The notes under the pieces: generated by a model
Databases searched by the model: none
What the model saw: the letters and a program-made list of their open reading frames with translations, nothing else
Told to the model about the DNA's origin: nothing
Made by a program: the position numbers and the translations under genes
NCBI RefSeq assembly: GCF_037782385.1
Contig: NZ_JBBEXD010000005.1
Coordinates: 62,001-126,000, forward strand
DNA: 64,000 nucleotides
DNA from: Ascidiimonas meishanensis
GTDB lineage: Bacteria; Bacteroidota; Bacteroidia; Flavobacteriales; Flavobacteriaceae
Reading direction: 5' to 3'
Part shown: one piece after another, positions 9,348 to 17,518 of the stretch
How the letters are laid out: each line of letters begins with the position of its first letter
Numbering within the stretch: position 1 is the stretch's first letter

Positions 9348-9953
9348 ATGTTTAGTGCACTTGCTAACAAGATTTTTGAAGAAAGCATCCGCGATTATCA
9401 TATAAAAGATGATGTGTATCAGCCTTTTCACAATTCGTATCCTAAAGAAGAACTAATTGAGCATTTGCTGTATCGAAAAAATTGGATAGATACCGTGCAA
9501 TGGCATTATGAAGACATCATTCGCGATCCCAATATTGATCCTGTTGCTGCGTTAGATTTAAAGCGAAAGATTGATGCTTCCAATCAAGACCGTACAGATA
9601 CCGTAGAATTTATAGACAGTTATTTTCTTGAGAAATATAAAGATGTTAGTCTTTCAAAAGAGGCTACTATAAATTCTGAGAGCCCTGCTTGGGCTATAGA
9701 TAGACTTTCTATACTAGCCTTAAAAATCTATCATATGCGCGAAGAGGCAGAACGTACAGATGCATCTGAGGGTCATAGACAAACATGTAGCAAGAAATTG
9801 AAGGTGCTTCTGGAGCAGCAGGTTGACCTTTCTACTGCCATAGATCAATTATTGTTAGACATTGAACAAGGAAGAAAATATATGAAAGTATATAAACAAA
9901 TGAAGATGTACAATGATGACGAATTAAACCCTGTATTACGCGACAAACGCTAG
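9348..9953 (+). CDS. DUF4254 family protein
   Basis: A 201-residue, highly charged helical soluble protein without signal peptide. The segments EHLLYRKNWIDTVQWHYEDIIRDP and a DLKRKIDASNQDRTDTVE stretch are what I associate with the DUF4254 family, often found next to family 9 glycosyltransferases in Bacteroidota. It precedes such a gene here by 18 bases, so a role in LPS-core or related glycan assembly is possible by association only. Confidence 0.8.
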   Translation: MFSALANKIFEESIRDYHIKDDVYQPFHNSYPKEELIEHLLYRKNWIDTVQWHYEDIIRDPNIDPVAALDLKRKIDASNQDRTDTVEFIDSYFLEKYKDVSLSKEATINSESPAWAIDRLSILALKIYHMREEAERTDASEGHRQTCSKKLKVLLEQQVDLSTAIDQLLLDIEQGRKYMKVYKQMKMYNDDELNPVLRDKR

Positions 9954-9971
9954 TTTGATAAATAGTTTGTC

Positions 9972-11045
9972 TTGGCATCTAAACCTTCTCATAAAAAAAT
10001 ACATATACTAGTCATACGTCTATCCGCAATGGGTGATGTGGCAATGACCATTCCAGTACTACTGGCATTTACGCAACAATATCCGGACGTAAAAATCACC
10101 GTACTTTCACGCGCTTTTTTTAAGCCTTTTTTTGAAGGGATAGCGAATGTATCTTTTTTTGAAGCCGATGTAAAAGGAAAGCATAAAGGAGTTAAAGGTC
10201 TTTACAAACTATCTCAAGAGCTAAAAGAATTAGAACTTACCGCAGTAGCAGATCTTCACAATGTACTAAGAAGTAATATCCTTAAATTGTTTTTAAAGAT
10301 TCAAGGACTCAAAGTGATACAAATTAATAAAGGCAGGTCAGAAAAGAAAGCTTTAACCAGATCTCAAAATAAAACATTAAAACCACTCAAAACTACACAT
10401 GAGCGTTATGCAGAGGTTTTCAATAAACTAGGATTTTCCATTCAATTAGACTCATCTCATCTACTTCCCAAAAGAAGCCTTACACAAAACTTGAATGCTC
10501 TCATTGGTTTTAGTGCACAAAAATGGATTGGTATTGCACCATTTGCCGCTTTTGAAGGAAAGAAGTACCCACTAGATCTTATGGAAAAAGTAATTGCAGC
10601 ATTAAATGCTTCCGGAAACTATAAGCTTTTACTATTTGGCGGAGGTAAAAGAGAATCAGACATACTAAATAATCTGGAAAGTAAATACGCTACGGCCGTT
10701 AATATGGCAGGAAAAACTTCTTTTGAAGAAGAACTTGCTTTAATTTCTAATTTGGATGTCATGTTGGCAATGGATAGCGGAAATGCGCATCTTTCTGCTA
10801 TGTTTGGAGTACCAACTATTACACTTTGGGGAGTAACCCATCCATACGCCGGTTTTTACCCATATGCGCAGCCTAAAGAAAATGCTCTTTTAGCAGATAG
10901 GGAGCAATACCCATTCATTCCAACCTCAGTTTATGGCAATAAATTCCCAGAGGGTTATGAAAATGCCATGCGAAGTATTCTTCCAGAAACCATTATTGAA
11001 TTATTGGAAAAGAAGATTAGTATAAAAAAACGCCCTAGAGATTAA
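9972..11045 (+). CDS. Family 9 glycosyltransferase (heptosyltransferase-like)
   Basis: A 357-residue GT-B enzyme. The N-terminal HILVIRLSAMGDVAMTIPVL is the RLS-GD signature of ADP-heptose:LPS heptosyltransferases, and the C-terminal MAGKTSFEEELALISNLD followed by AMDSGNAHLSAMFGVPTITLWG is the nucleotide-sugar site. Such enzymes add sugars to the inner LPS core in the cytoplasm. The start is TTG at 9972; the only nearby ATG lies inside the RLSAMGD motif and is too late. The sugar transferred in flavobacteria, which may lack heptose, is uncertain. Confidence 0.88.
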   Translation: MASKPSHKKIHILVIRLSAMGDVAMTIPVLLAFTQQYPDVKITVLSRAFFKPFFEGIANVSFFEADVKGKHKGVKGLYKLSQELKELELTAVADLHNVLRSNILKLFLKIQGLKVIQINKGRSEKKALTRSQNKTLKPLKTTHERYAEVFNKLGFSIQLDSSHLLPKRSLTQNLNALIGFSAQKWIGIAPFAAFEGKKYPLDLMEKVIAALNASGNYKLLLFGGGKRESDILNNLESKYATAVNMAGKTSFEEELALISNLDVMLAMDSGNAHLSAMFGVPTITLWGVTHPYAGFYPYAQPKENALLADREQYPFIPTSVYGNKFPEGYENAMRSILPETIIELLEKKISIKKRPRD

Positions 11046-11290
11046 AAGTAATAGAGATTAAAAATAACCAGCCTTTCTTGTTTAGTTTTTAGCTCATTTG
11101 AGCTATTCCAGATACAATAAAAGATTGCCAAAAGGTTTTAAGATAAAACATCTAATTCTCTTTAGAAAAAGAACAGAATTGTTGGTATACGACTTTGTGT
11201 AAAGTGTATATCCCTCTTTTTCAAGAAGGTTTTTACTTCCTAGAAAATTAAACTATCTTTCCTATAGCTAAGAATGAACAAACTATCTAT
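11046..11290 (+). other. Intergenic stretch with no recognised gene
   Basis: About 245 AT-rich bases. Only a weak -7-like TATCTTTC at 11254-11261 (one mismatch to TAnnTTTG) and a short hairpin, AGCTCATTTGAGCT at 11091-11104, stand out. I see no small ORF with coding character. Confidence 0.4.
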
Positions 11291-11776
11291 ATGTCAATAA
11301 AATCTTTTAAATGGAGCAAAACCATTCCTTGGTTTCTAACCATAGCTTGTACGCTTACTTTGATTGTAATTGGTGTTTTCCTCATTAAAAATATTGAATG
11401 GTATAAAACAAGCGTTTTTGATGCACAAATAGCAGAAGCAAATGCTCCTGAATATAGGTTTTATGCCTATCATTTACATCTAAGTATGATTAAACGCTCT
11501 GTAGGCCTTTTTACTGGTTTTGCGGTCATTTTTTTAGGATTAGGTGTTGCCTTCTACACTCTTAAAGACGCTACCAATCTAGAAGCTACCGGAGGCGGAC
11601 TCTCTACTAAGATTGCCACTGCTTCACCAGGGCTTATTGCTTTGATTGTTGGCACATATCTAGTAATTTCTACCATTAATAGTAAAGATTACTTCCCGCC
11701 ATACCATCAACAGGATGCTACCAATGCGGAAAAAGTGTTGGATACTACCAATTTACCTGAACTGCCCTTTAAATAA
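11291..11776 (+). CDS. Hypothetical membrane protein with three helices
   Basis: A 161-residue protein with hydrophobic segments at about 14-33 (IPWFLTIACTLTLIVIGVFL), 74-90 and 112-128, consistent with three membrane helices and a periplasmic loop after the first. No family is recognised. It starts with ATG at 11291 and ends 12 bases before the next gene, so the two probably form an operon. Confidence 0.6.
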   Translation: MSIKSFKWSKTIPWFLTIACTLTLIVIGVFLIKNIEWYKTSVFDAQIAEANAPEYRFYAYHLHLSMIKRSVGLFTGFAVIFLGLGVAFYTLKDATNLEATGGGLSTKIATASPGLIALIVGTYLVISTINSKDYFPPYHQQDATNAEKVLDTTNLPELPFK

Positions 11777-11788
11777 AAAAGCACTATC

Positions 11789-12379
11789 ATGAAAAGAATA
11801 TTGTTACTCACTGCATTGGTATCCTTAAGTTTTACGGCTTCCAATTCCTTACCAGATCTTTCTAAAACCGAACTAAATAATAGTTGTAAGGTATTATCTG
11901 TTCTTACCAATAAGGCTGTAATTGAAAACCGTAAAGACCTTATTGTAGTATATTACAATGCATATAGTGGTATTAGAGAGAGTGAATCTATGAATGCTGC
12001 CTGTGATGATTTTTTTAAAGAGATAAAGACTAAATATCTTTCACAAATCCCAAAGTTTACCTTGGCCTTTGATTATCCTCCAAAGCAATTGCAAGCGGGC
12101 AATGGACAGGGTTTTTTAAATTCAGAAATACAAACACTGGAGCGGATTAAAGCAAATAATTTAAACTTAGATGATATAGATGAACTTGTCTTATTTAAAA
12201 AATTACAAGCAAATACGGTAGATATCAATATTTTAAAAAACCTCGATAAAGAGAAGATTAAAAACCTTCAAAAGAAATTAGAAAAACTAAATCCAGACGC
12301 CTTAGATATTCAAAAATTAAATAATCTAGGTACGCAGCAACTCAATCTAGAGCAATTTCAGCAGCAAATGAATAATTAG
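11789..12379 (+). CDS. Hypothetical secreted protein
   Basis: A 196-residue protein with an N-terminal signal peptide (MKRILLLTALVSLSFTAS), then a charged helical body ending in a Gln/Asn/Leu-rich repeat-like tail (LNNLGTQQLNLEQFQQQMNN). It has only two Cys after the signal peptide and no catalytic motif. It lies in an operon with the membrane protein upstream and its stop overlaps that of the convergent hydroxylase-like gene. Function unknown. Confidence 0.6.
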   Translation: MKRILLLTALVSLSFTASNSLPDLSKTELNNSCKVLSVLTNKAVIENRKDLIVVYYNAYSGIRESESMNAACDDFFKEIKTKYLSQIPKFTLAFDYPPKQLQAGNGQGFLNSEIQTLERIKANNLNLDDIDELVLFKKLQANTVDINILKNLDKEKIKNLQKKLEKLNPDALDIQKLNNLGTQQLNLEQFQQQMNN

Positions 12380-13080
12380 TCCTGAGACATTTTTTTAATA
12401 AGACTTTTAGAAGCAGGCGTATCCATTCTTTTTAAGGCTTCTATAATACGTTGTTTTGTTTCCGGAGAATAGGACTCTCGTTGCTCTGGAAAAAAGCTTG
12501 CTTTTGGGGCGAGCGAGAAGAACAATTCATCAGACCAAGAATTACGTGCCCCATCCACTACTAGATGAATTCTATCTTTAGTACCCTTATTGGCAACTGA
12601 ATGCACATAATTAACATTGGTATACCAACATTCACCTGGTAACATCATTAAATGATCATTATCTAAAATAAATTCAATTTTATCATGAGTAATTATGGGA
12701 ATATGCAAGCGGAAGCATCCGTTTTCATAACCTAATTGATAATCTCTGTGTGGTTTTATAAATGCACCAACTTCTAAGCGTAAAAGTCTCACAGATAAAA
12801 ATTCACACTCAAAACAATTAAGAACCTCTTTTATATAACTTGCTTCTTTTAAAGCTGCCGTTTCTTGCAAGGTAGATTTTTCATCTGGCATGGCTTGAAT
12901 ATAATTTTCTTTTCCTTCAGGTGCATATAAAGCAATAGAATTCCAAGAGCCTTCATAACCCCCCGTGTTAAAATGGGGTGTCCATTTTCTCCTAAGGATG
13001 GTTTCTACTTCTTCAACCAATCTTTTTTCATTAAAAAGAAAGGGTAACTTGAGGTATCGGGTGGGTTTACTGGTTTGCAT
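12376..13080 (-). CDS. Aspartyl/asparaginyl beta-hydroxylase-like protein
   Basis: A 234-residue protein with the cupin-type features of the Asp/Arg hydroxylase family: IKPHRDYQLG (first metal His, with Asp) near residue 112, LMMLPGECWYTN, a second His in VNYVHSVANKG, and the 2-oxoglutarate-binding Arg in KDRIHLVVDG. The family uses Fe(II) and 2-oxoglutarate to hydroxylate Asp/Asn side chains, or sometimes free amino acids and peptides. It ends 12 bases from the start side of the HExxH gene at 13093, so the two form an operon. The substrate is unknown; a peptide natural product is one possibility given the lanthipeptide-like genes 3 kb away. Confidence 0.8.
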   Translation of the reverse strand: MQTSKPTRYLKLPFLFNEKRLVEEVETILRRKWTPHFNTGGYEGSWNSIALYAPEGKENYIQAMPDEKSTLQETAALKEASYIKEVLNCFECEFLSVRLLRLEVGAFIKPHRDYQLGYENGCFRLHIPIITHDKIEFILDNDHLMMLPGECWYTNVNYVHSVANKGTKDRIHLVVDGARNSWSDELFFSLAPKASFFPEQRESYSPETKQRIIEALKRMDTPASKSLIKKMSQD

Positions 13081-13092
13081 TTTTTTTAAAGG

Positions 13093-13614
13093 TTATCGGA
13101 GCCATTTTAGCATATATGGAAATGCGGGTTTCTTTTTTTGTACTGCTTTTTCAGCACTGTAACAAAACCCCATCCATTCTAGTAAAGGCAATCCGGGGTA
13201 TCGTTTATTTTTAAATTCATCAATCAACCATTGTGAATCTTTTTTATATCCTCCAGAATGAAAAACTACCTCTGGAGACAATTTGAGATCATACAAAGCA
13301 GCATAAGACCACAACATGGCAGCTATTTCATCTCCTTGAGACGGCCACTCAGCACTCATTTTATCGGTGCCAATATGTGCTCTTAAAGGAGCGTCGGTTA
13401 TGGCTATATGTCCCGCTTCATGCAATAAGTCACCAGGATATTTTAATAGATTAATATCTAATAAAATACTACCCCTCAACAGTTTAATTCCTGGGAGAAA
13501 ACAAGAGTTATCAAGTTCTCTGTATAGTATGGTAATACCTATACTTTCCAAAAACGCAGTAATAATCTTTATTTGTTCTTGGGTTTGGAGACTATTAAAA
13601 GGGGCAGATACCAT
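13093..13614 (-). CDS. Hypothetical protein with HExxH zinc-protease motif
   Basis: The protein contains LLHEAGHIAITDAP, an HExxH motif in a hydrophobic helix, and little other similarity I recognise. Residues downstream (PSQGDEIAAMLWSYAAL) supply a Glu that could be the third zinc ligand. I chose ATG 13614 (173 residues) rather than the in-frame TTG at 13647, because a -7 promoter box sits at 13650-13657, directly against the TTG. The gene is co-directional and adjacent to the hydroxylase-like gene. It could be a metallopeptidase or an inactive relative; no signal peptide is present. Confidence 0.7.
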   Translation of the reverse strand: MVSAPFNSLQTQEQIKIITAFLESIGITILYRELDNSCFLPGIKLLRGSILLDINLLKYPGDLLHEAGHIAITDAPLRAHIGTDKMSAEWPSQGDEIAAMLWSYAALYDLKLSPEVVFHSGGYKKDSQWLIDEFKNKRYPGLPLLEWMGFCYSAEKAVQKKKPAFPYMLKWLR

Positions 13615-13649
13615 ACTATATTGTTTTTCAAGAATACAATTGTTCAAGA

Positions 13650-13657
13650 CAAAAGTA
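13650..13657 (-). promoter_or_regulatory. -7 promoter box for the HExxH/hydroxylase pair
   Basis: TACTTTTG on the minus strand matches TAnnTTTG exactly, and the predicted start of transcription is about 13643. No TTG lies at 17-23 nt, so the call rests on the -7 box alone. It supports the downstream ATG at 13614. Confidence 0.35.
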
Positions 13658-13800
13658 TGCCATTTACCAATAAACTATTTTATAATATTAGTAAACGCGT
13701 AACAATTATTTAATATTAAACTAATGGGGGAAAAGCGTTGCAGAGATACTTTTAGATGAAATTAATTATCAACATCTAAATCAAAAAAAAGGGCGCTCCT

Positions 13801-15048
13801 ATGAAAAATATTAATTGGTCTGAATTTTATAGTTACAATACGATAGCAGATAGACGAAAGTATCTTGAAAAGCTATTTAAAAGTTATGAAAATAGAAGAG
13901 TAGACGAACTTCTTTTTAATATAAATCCAGTAACTGAAGAAAGCAATAAAGGTAAAAAATACCGGAATTTGAGAAATCTGGCTCAAAAAACAGCAAATGC
14001 AGCCCGAAGCACCCTGCGTCATTTAGTACTCCCATTTCCATTGGTATGGACGTCAAAATCATCAGATTCAATTCTTTCAAAATCGGTTCTCTCCGTAGAA
14101 TCATATATTATGAGTACGCAGCCTATGCGTCTTAAAGACCATATTTCTGCATTACGTACCGGGGCACCACAATACAGAGGATTATTGTTTGGAGCTGCTG
14201 GAAGTTTAGTATCCATAGCCGTTGGATTATCGGTAGCTTCTTTTGGAATAGCACCTGTTATTGGCTTAGGAGTTGCAGCTGGATATTTTGGATACACCGC
14301 CTTTAGAGCTTCTAGAAAAATAAGTAAACAAGTAGGATATTTAAAATCTAGAATAGCGAGCATTGATAAATATGTGCCTAACAGTAAACCCGAAAAGCTT
14401 TTTAACCGCTTGTATAATGTTGTTTCTGTATTAGAAGAAGCAAAAAACGATATAACAAAAAGGGAAAATGAAGATAGAACTCCTCAAAGAAACATGGAAA
14501 TCTTGAGGCATACCTTAAAAGAACAGCTCTCTACGAGTCTTAATGACGATAGCTTATCTAAAGAATTTCAATTAATGTTAAAGCCAGATATTGATGTGTT
14601 TCTTGATACTAATATAAGTGCGACAACCACTAATAATGAGATCTTAAATTCTCTCAATACCTTGTTAAACAGTTTAGAGAACTTAAACTTGAATGCAGAA
14701 TGCGAGCATTCAGATTTAAAGAGAAGAATGAATAAACATGCACCAGAAGTTTTCAAAAAGTTTTCAAAGAAAAATGACCTTTCCAAAATACAAGAACTAG
14801 GCCAAATAATGGCTACAAGTGAAAAGGAAAAATGGAGTAAAAACCATTATGTGGAAGCAATAGAAGGCAGTAATCTAGATAGAAGATCAAAAGAATTCTT
14901 AATAAGTAAGGTAGGGCAGCCAATTATTGATTTTGATACCCCTTTAAATCAAGGGAGAAATACTTCAAGAGTACCTAGAGAAATAAATGGCAGTAATTCG
15001 GAAATAAGAAGAAGTAGAAGCAGTAGTCCTGGCAGTTTAAGTTATTAA
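13801..15048 (+). CDS. Unrecognised 415-residue protein with a central hydrophobic hairpin
   Basis: No signal peptide. Residues about 1-110 are charged and helical. A Gly/Ala/Val-rich stretch at about 121-168 (LLFGAAGSLVSIAVGLSVAS, then APVIGLGVAAGYFGYTAF) looks like a two-helix membrane hairpin. It is followed by a long helical, coiled-coil-prone region and an Arg/Ser-rich tail (RRSRSSSPGSLSY). This layout, membrane hairpin between soluble helical domains, is seen in pore-forming or effector-like proteins, but no family is recognised. It stands alone, between divergent and unrelated genes. Codon usage is similar to its neighbours. Confidence 0.6.
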   Translation: MKNINWSEFYSYNTIADRRKYLEKLFKSYENRRVDELLFNINPVTEESNKGKKYRNLRNLAQKTANAARSTLRHLVLPFPLVWTSKSSDSILSKSVLSVESYIMSTQPMRLKDHISALRTGAPQYRGLLFGAAGSLVSIAVGLSVASFGIAPVIGLGVAAGYFGYTAFRASRKISKQVGYLKSRIASIDKYVPNSKPEKLFNRLYNVVSVLEEAKNDITKRENEDRTPQRNMEILRHTLKEQLSTSLNDDSLSKEFQLMLKPDIDVFLDTNISATTTNNEILNSLNTLLNSLENLNLNAECEHSDLKRRMNKHAPEVFKKFSKKNDLSKIQELGQIMATSEKEKWSKNHYVEAIEGSNLDRRSKEFLISKVGQPIIDFDTPLNQGRNTSRVPREINGSNSEIRRSRSSSPGSLSY

Positions 15049-15110
15049 GGGTGCGCTTGTAAGCAAAATTAGGTTCCGGGGTACGTTCATTCATAAAAGT
15101 AACCACTTAT

Positions 15111-15118
15111 TACATTTG
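15111..15118 (+). promoter_or_regulatory. -7 promoter box for the gene at 15195
   Basis: TACATTTG matches TAnnTTTG exactly and lies 76 nt before the ATG. No clear TTG at 17-23 nt. A small hairpin, TTTCTAT ... ATAGAAA, lies in the predicted leader at about 15139-15158. Confidence 0.35.
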
Positions 15119-15194
15119 TGGTAAGGTTTTGCTGTACATCTTTCTATATTGCAATAGAAAAAAGATATAATTAAATGTCAAAATCACCATACAA

Positions 15195-15632
15195 ATGAAA
15201 AAAATAATCACTCTTGTAATGCTTGTTTTTTTAACTAGTGGGGCTTTATTTGCTCAATCTAACAAAACAAAACTCATAAGTAAAAAATGGATTGTAAATA
15301 AGGAAGCAATGCGACCTGTAATTACTAAAATGATTTTAGATGATCCTACAGTAGCAGAGCTTGATAATGATATGAAATTGCAAACCGTTAAAAATGCAAT
15401 ACATATTATTTCAAAACTAAGAATAGAATTATCAACACAAGGAACCATTATAACAAGAAGCACTAAAGGAGTAGATACGGGTACTTGGAAATTCAGTAGA
15501 GACGAAACGAAACTGTATACACAAAGTTCTGATGGAAAAATTAAGGAACAATTTATTGTGCAAACATTAAATAACAGCAAATTAGTACTGGCGACTCCAA
15601 ACAACGTTCAACTCATATTCAGACGACAATAA
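15195..15632 (+). CDS. Small secreted lipocalin-like protein
   Basis: A 145-residue protein with a signal peptide (MKKIITLVMLVFLTSGALFA, cleavage near AQS). The mature part has alternating beta-strand patterns, including the GTWKFSRDETKLYT segment typical of small lipocalin-like domains of Bacteroidota: a G-x-W motif, strand, turn, strand, ending in LVLATPNNVQLIFRRQ. No catalytic residues are evident. Probably periplasmic ligand binding or unknown. Confidence 0.65.
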   Translation: MKKIITLVMLVFLTSGALFAQSNKTKLISKKWIVNKEAMRPVITKMILDDPTVAELDNDMKLQTVKNAIHIISKLRIELSTQGTIITRSTKGVDTGTWKFSRDETKLYTQSSDGKIKEQFIVQTLNNSKLVLATPNNVQLIFRRQ

Positions 15633-16248
15633 TCCCCCGTTTAATAACATGTATGAAACACTGAATTTTGTTTTGTTCACAAAAGACGTCATTTTGAACA
15701 GCTTGTAAGAAGACACATAAAAAACTGTTAGAGACCTATTACTTTATTTTTTGGATTGTAGTTATAGTCTTTATTTTTTATTGAAAAGACTTTTTCAATA
15801 GCCTTTAACAAATTTTATTCTTCTTAAGGCTAACCAAAATGGCGTTTTTTATTTTTTAAAGACTCTATTAAGGCATTTGAAGGCCGGTGCTTATGGAAGT
15901 TTATTACTTTTTTTGATTTACAGCGCGGTCATTTCGACGCGTCTGCCTTGGGCGACAGGGAGAAATCTGTTTGATTTTTAGTGCAGTGCCAATGGAAGGT
16001 ATTTATCTAGCACCCTGAAATTTAGTGTGTTAGTCGCTATGATTCTTGGATAGGAGGGGGTTGTTATGCACTTCTCGCCCTTCCAGTTCCTCTGTGTCCG
16101 AAGTGCGAGGTACTTTCTAATTTTAGGGCACCCAGAGGCTGAGCACTTGCATTGAGCAACATCGAAATGGAGTCGAACTCACTCTATTGATTTTATGTTG
16201 TGTACCCTCTATGCAAAACCTCACCAACCGCTAACGCACCTTAACTAC
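15633..16248. repeat. Gene-free stretch with degenerate interspersed repeats
   Basis: No gene is supported here. At about 15917-15975 lies a piece reading GCGGTCATTTCGACGCG ... AGGGAGAAATCTG, the type of short interspersed repeat seen in many flavobacterial intergenic regions. At about 16126-16190 lies a copy, in reverse orientation, of the element found at 22279-22522: GAGCACTTGCATTGAGC followed by CGAAATGGAGTCGAACTCAC. The rest is AT-rich with no clear signal. Confidence 0.6.
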
Positions 16249-16455
16249 CTATAGAAGCTCGTTACACTGAATGTATTGAGAAGGGCAGTCATTACTACCA
16301 CAATCATTGCTGTTGCAACCCATGTTAGTATCCTGACAGAGTCCGTCGCATGATTGCAGCCAAATTGATTCATCTGTATTGGCGCCTCCTTTTATGGTGA
16401 AGCTGGCTATTTTAAGTTTCTTTAAACGGAGTGGTTTTAATTTTTTCTTTTTCAT
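16249..16455 (-). CDS. Class I lanthipeptide-type precursor peptide
   Basis: A 68-residue peptide with a Lys/Leu-rich leader (MKKKKLKPLRLKKLKIASFT) ending in the double-glycine site IKGGA at about residues 22-25. The core is rich in Cys, Ser, Thr, Asn and Asp (six Cys, five Ser, two Thr). This is the layout of the Bacteroidota natural-product precursors called class I lanthipeptides from their leader, where Ser/Thr are dehydrated and joined to Cys. It lies 19 bases downstream of a second, shorter precursor on the same strand. No LanB, LanC, protease or transporter gene is within reach, so maturation enzymes must be encoded elsewhere or the peptide is not modified. Confidence 0.7.
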   Translation of the reverse strand: MKKKKLKPLRLKKLKIASFTIKGGANTDESIWLQSCDGLCQDTNMGCNSNDCGSNDCPSQYIQCNELL

Positions 16456-16474
16456 ATTATAATTTTTGAGCTTT

Positions 16475-16621
16475 TTAATTTAGGGGAGTGTAATAGCACT
16501 GTGTTTTAGGATAACAGGTAAAGTAAATTGTATCTTCTCTTCCTCCGGTTGCCTTATCTTGTTGCAAAGAGCTTATCTGTTCTTTACTCAATTTTAAGTT
16601 TTTAAGTTTTGCTTTTTTCAT
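16475..16621 (-). CDS. Short double-glycine leader precursor peptide
   Basis: Read by eye on the minus strand: ATG at 16621, 48 codons, TAA at 16475-16477. The leader MKKAKLKNLKLSKEQISSLQ ends in KATGG (Gly-Gly at 26-27), followed by a 21-residue core REDTIYFTCYPKTQCYYTPLN with two Cys and four Thr. The leader matches the Lys/Leu pattern and the L-S-K-E-x-I-S-x-L spacing of the Bacteroidota RiPP precursors. It is immediately upstream of the precursor at 16249-16455, so the two would be co-transcribed. The core has no Ser and few rings could form. Confidence 0.65.
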   Translation of the reverse strand: MKKAKLKNLKLSKEQISSLQQDKATGGREDTIYFTCYPKTQCYYTPLN

Positions 16622-16762
16622 ATTTATGCATTTGTAAGTTAAAACCTACTCTAAAGATAAGGCATAAAGACCAAAAAACAACGGGACTAAGAAACTCTTT
16701 TTGTTTGGAATAACTTTTCTTATCATTATTTCTATAGGTTTGCTGTAAGCGACAAGAAAAAT

Positions 16763-16885
16763 CTATCTTATACGTCAGGTCGAGTGTTTCCCTGTGATAA
16801 CGGGAAAAGTATCGAGACCTTTTAGAAAGAAGAACTGCATCGCTTCTCGATACAACCGCTTCCAGCAGGTCACTCGAAGTGACGT
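16763..16885. repeat. Inverted-repeat element, family 1, copy 1
   Basis: Bounded by imperfect inverted ends ACGTCAGGTCGAGTG (16772-16786) and CACTCGAAGTGACGT (16871-16885), 13 of 15 paired. Nested inside are GTATCGAGA (16809-16817) and its exact complement TCTCGATAC (16845-16853), plus a CCCTG/CGGG hairpin. The first about 93 bases are nearly identical to copy 4 at 17519. The right end is 12 bases from the stop codon of the GIY-YIG nuclease gene. Confidence 0.85.
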
Positions 16886-16897
16886 ATGGCTCTTATT

Positions 16898-17188
16898 CTA
16901 TCTAAACTTCTTTTTTGCAAGATTTGGAAGATCATCAAACCTATCTTCTATTAGCGCTAACTTTTTTGCTTTAGACCATTTTTTAATCTGTTTTTCCTTA
17001 GCTATTGCTAAATTGATATCTGTAAACTCGGCATAAAAGACTAATTCTACGGGTCTTCTTTTAAATGTATAACTATCTCTGTGTATACCTTCTTCATGTT
17101 GTTCGAGTCTTACTGTTAGGTTTGAAGTAACTCCAGTGTAAAAAGTATTGTCTGAACATTTGAGAATATACAGGTAGGATAATTGCAT
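16898..17188 (-). CDS. GIY-YIG nuclease, repeat-embedded copy 1
   Basis: A 96-residue single-domain GIY-YIG endonuclease of the UPF0213/SLX1-like type. The N-terminus YLYILKCSDNTFYTGVTSNL gives the two strands (YIL and YTG, replacing GIY and YIG), then catalytic Arg in VRLEQHEEG, and the conserved Glu and Lys of AIAKEKQIKKWSKAKKLALI. It is placed exactly between two copies of the family 1 inverted repeat, which suggests the gene and repeats move or are maintained together. The length is complete for this family. A host DNA-repair role is the alternative. Confidence 0.85.
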   Translation of the reverse strand: MQLSYLYILKCSDNTFYTGVTSNLTVRLEQHEEGIHRDSYTFKRRPVELVFYAEFTDINLAIAKEKQIKKWSKAKKLALIEDRFDDLPNLAKKKFR

Positions 17189-17269
17189 TTTAGAACTTTT
17201 TTATCAAGTGTTAAATAATTAAACGTTCACAAACTTAATCAATTGTCAAGTTACTGGAAGTGACGTACT

Positions 17270-17395
17270 CTATCGTCAGGTCGAGTGTTTCCCTGTGATA
17301 ACGGGAAATGTATCGAGACCTTTTCAGACAGAAGAATTCCATCGCTTCTCGATACAACCGCCTTCAGCAGGTCACTCTCCCTGAGGGCTCGGGAG
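17270..17395. repeat. Inverted-repeat element, family 1, copy 2
   Basis: CGTCAGGTCGAGTG at 17274-17287, CCCTG/CGGG hairpin, GTATCGAGA at 17310-17318 and TCTCGATAC at 17347-17355, as in copy 1. The right end is replaced by a separate hairpin, CTCTCCC ... GGGAGAG, at about 17374-17397. It lies upstream of the GIY-YIG start. Confidence 0.8.
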
Positions 17396-17417
17396 AGACG
17401 CAAAAACTTCAATTAAG

Positions 17418-17506
17418 CGTCAGTTCGAGTAGCCCCTGGAATTACGGGGCATATCGAGAACCTACTTTTAAAACCAAACATTCCCGAAAGAAGTGGAGAG
17501 TGGCGT
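17418..17506. repeat. Inverted-repeat element, family 1, copy 3 (diverged)
   Basis: CGTCAGTTCGAGT at 17418-17430, a variant CCCCTG/CGGGG hairpin, TATCGAGAACC, and a right end GAGTGGCGT at 17498-17506. The right half (CCAAACATTCCC, GAAGTGG) is clearly related to that of copy 4. The TCTCGATAC arm is absent. Confidence 0.7.
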
Positions 17507-17518
17507 GAGAACTAAAAT

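Noticed and set aside
9275..9388. N-terminal extension of upp by 38 residues
   Set aside because: It would cover the divergent promoter and the first codons of the DUF4254 gene, and the sequence does not resemble the UPRT family.
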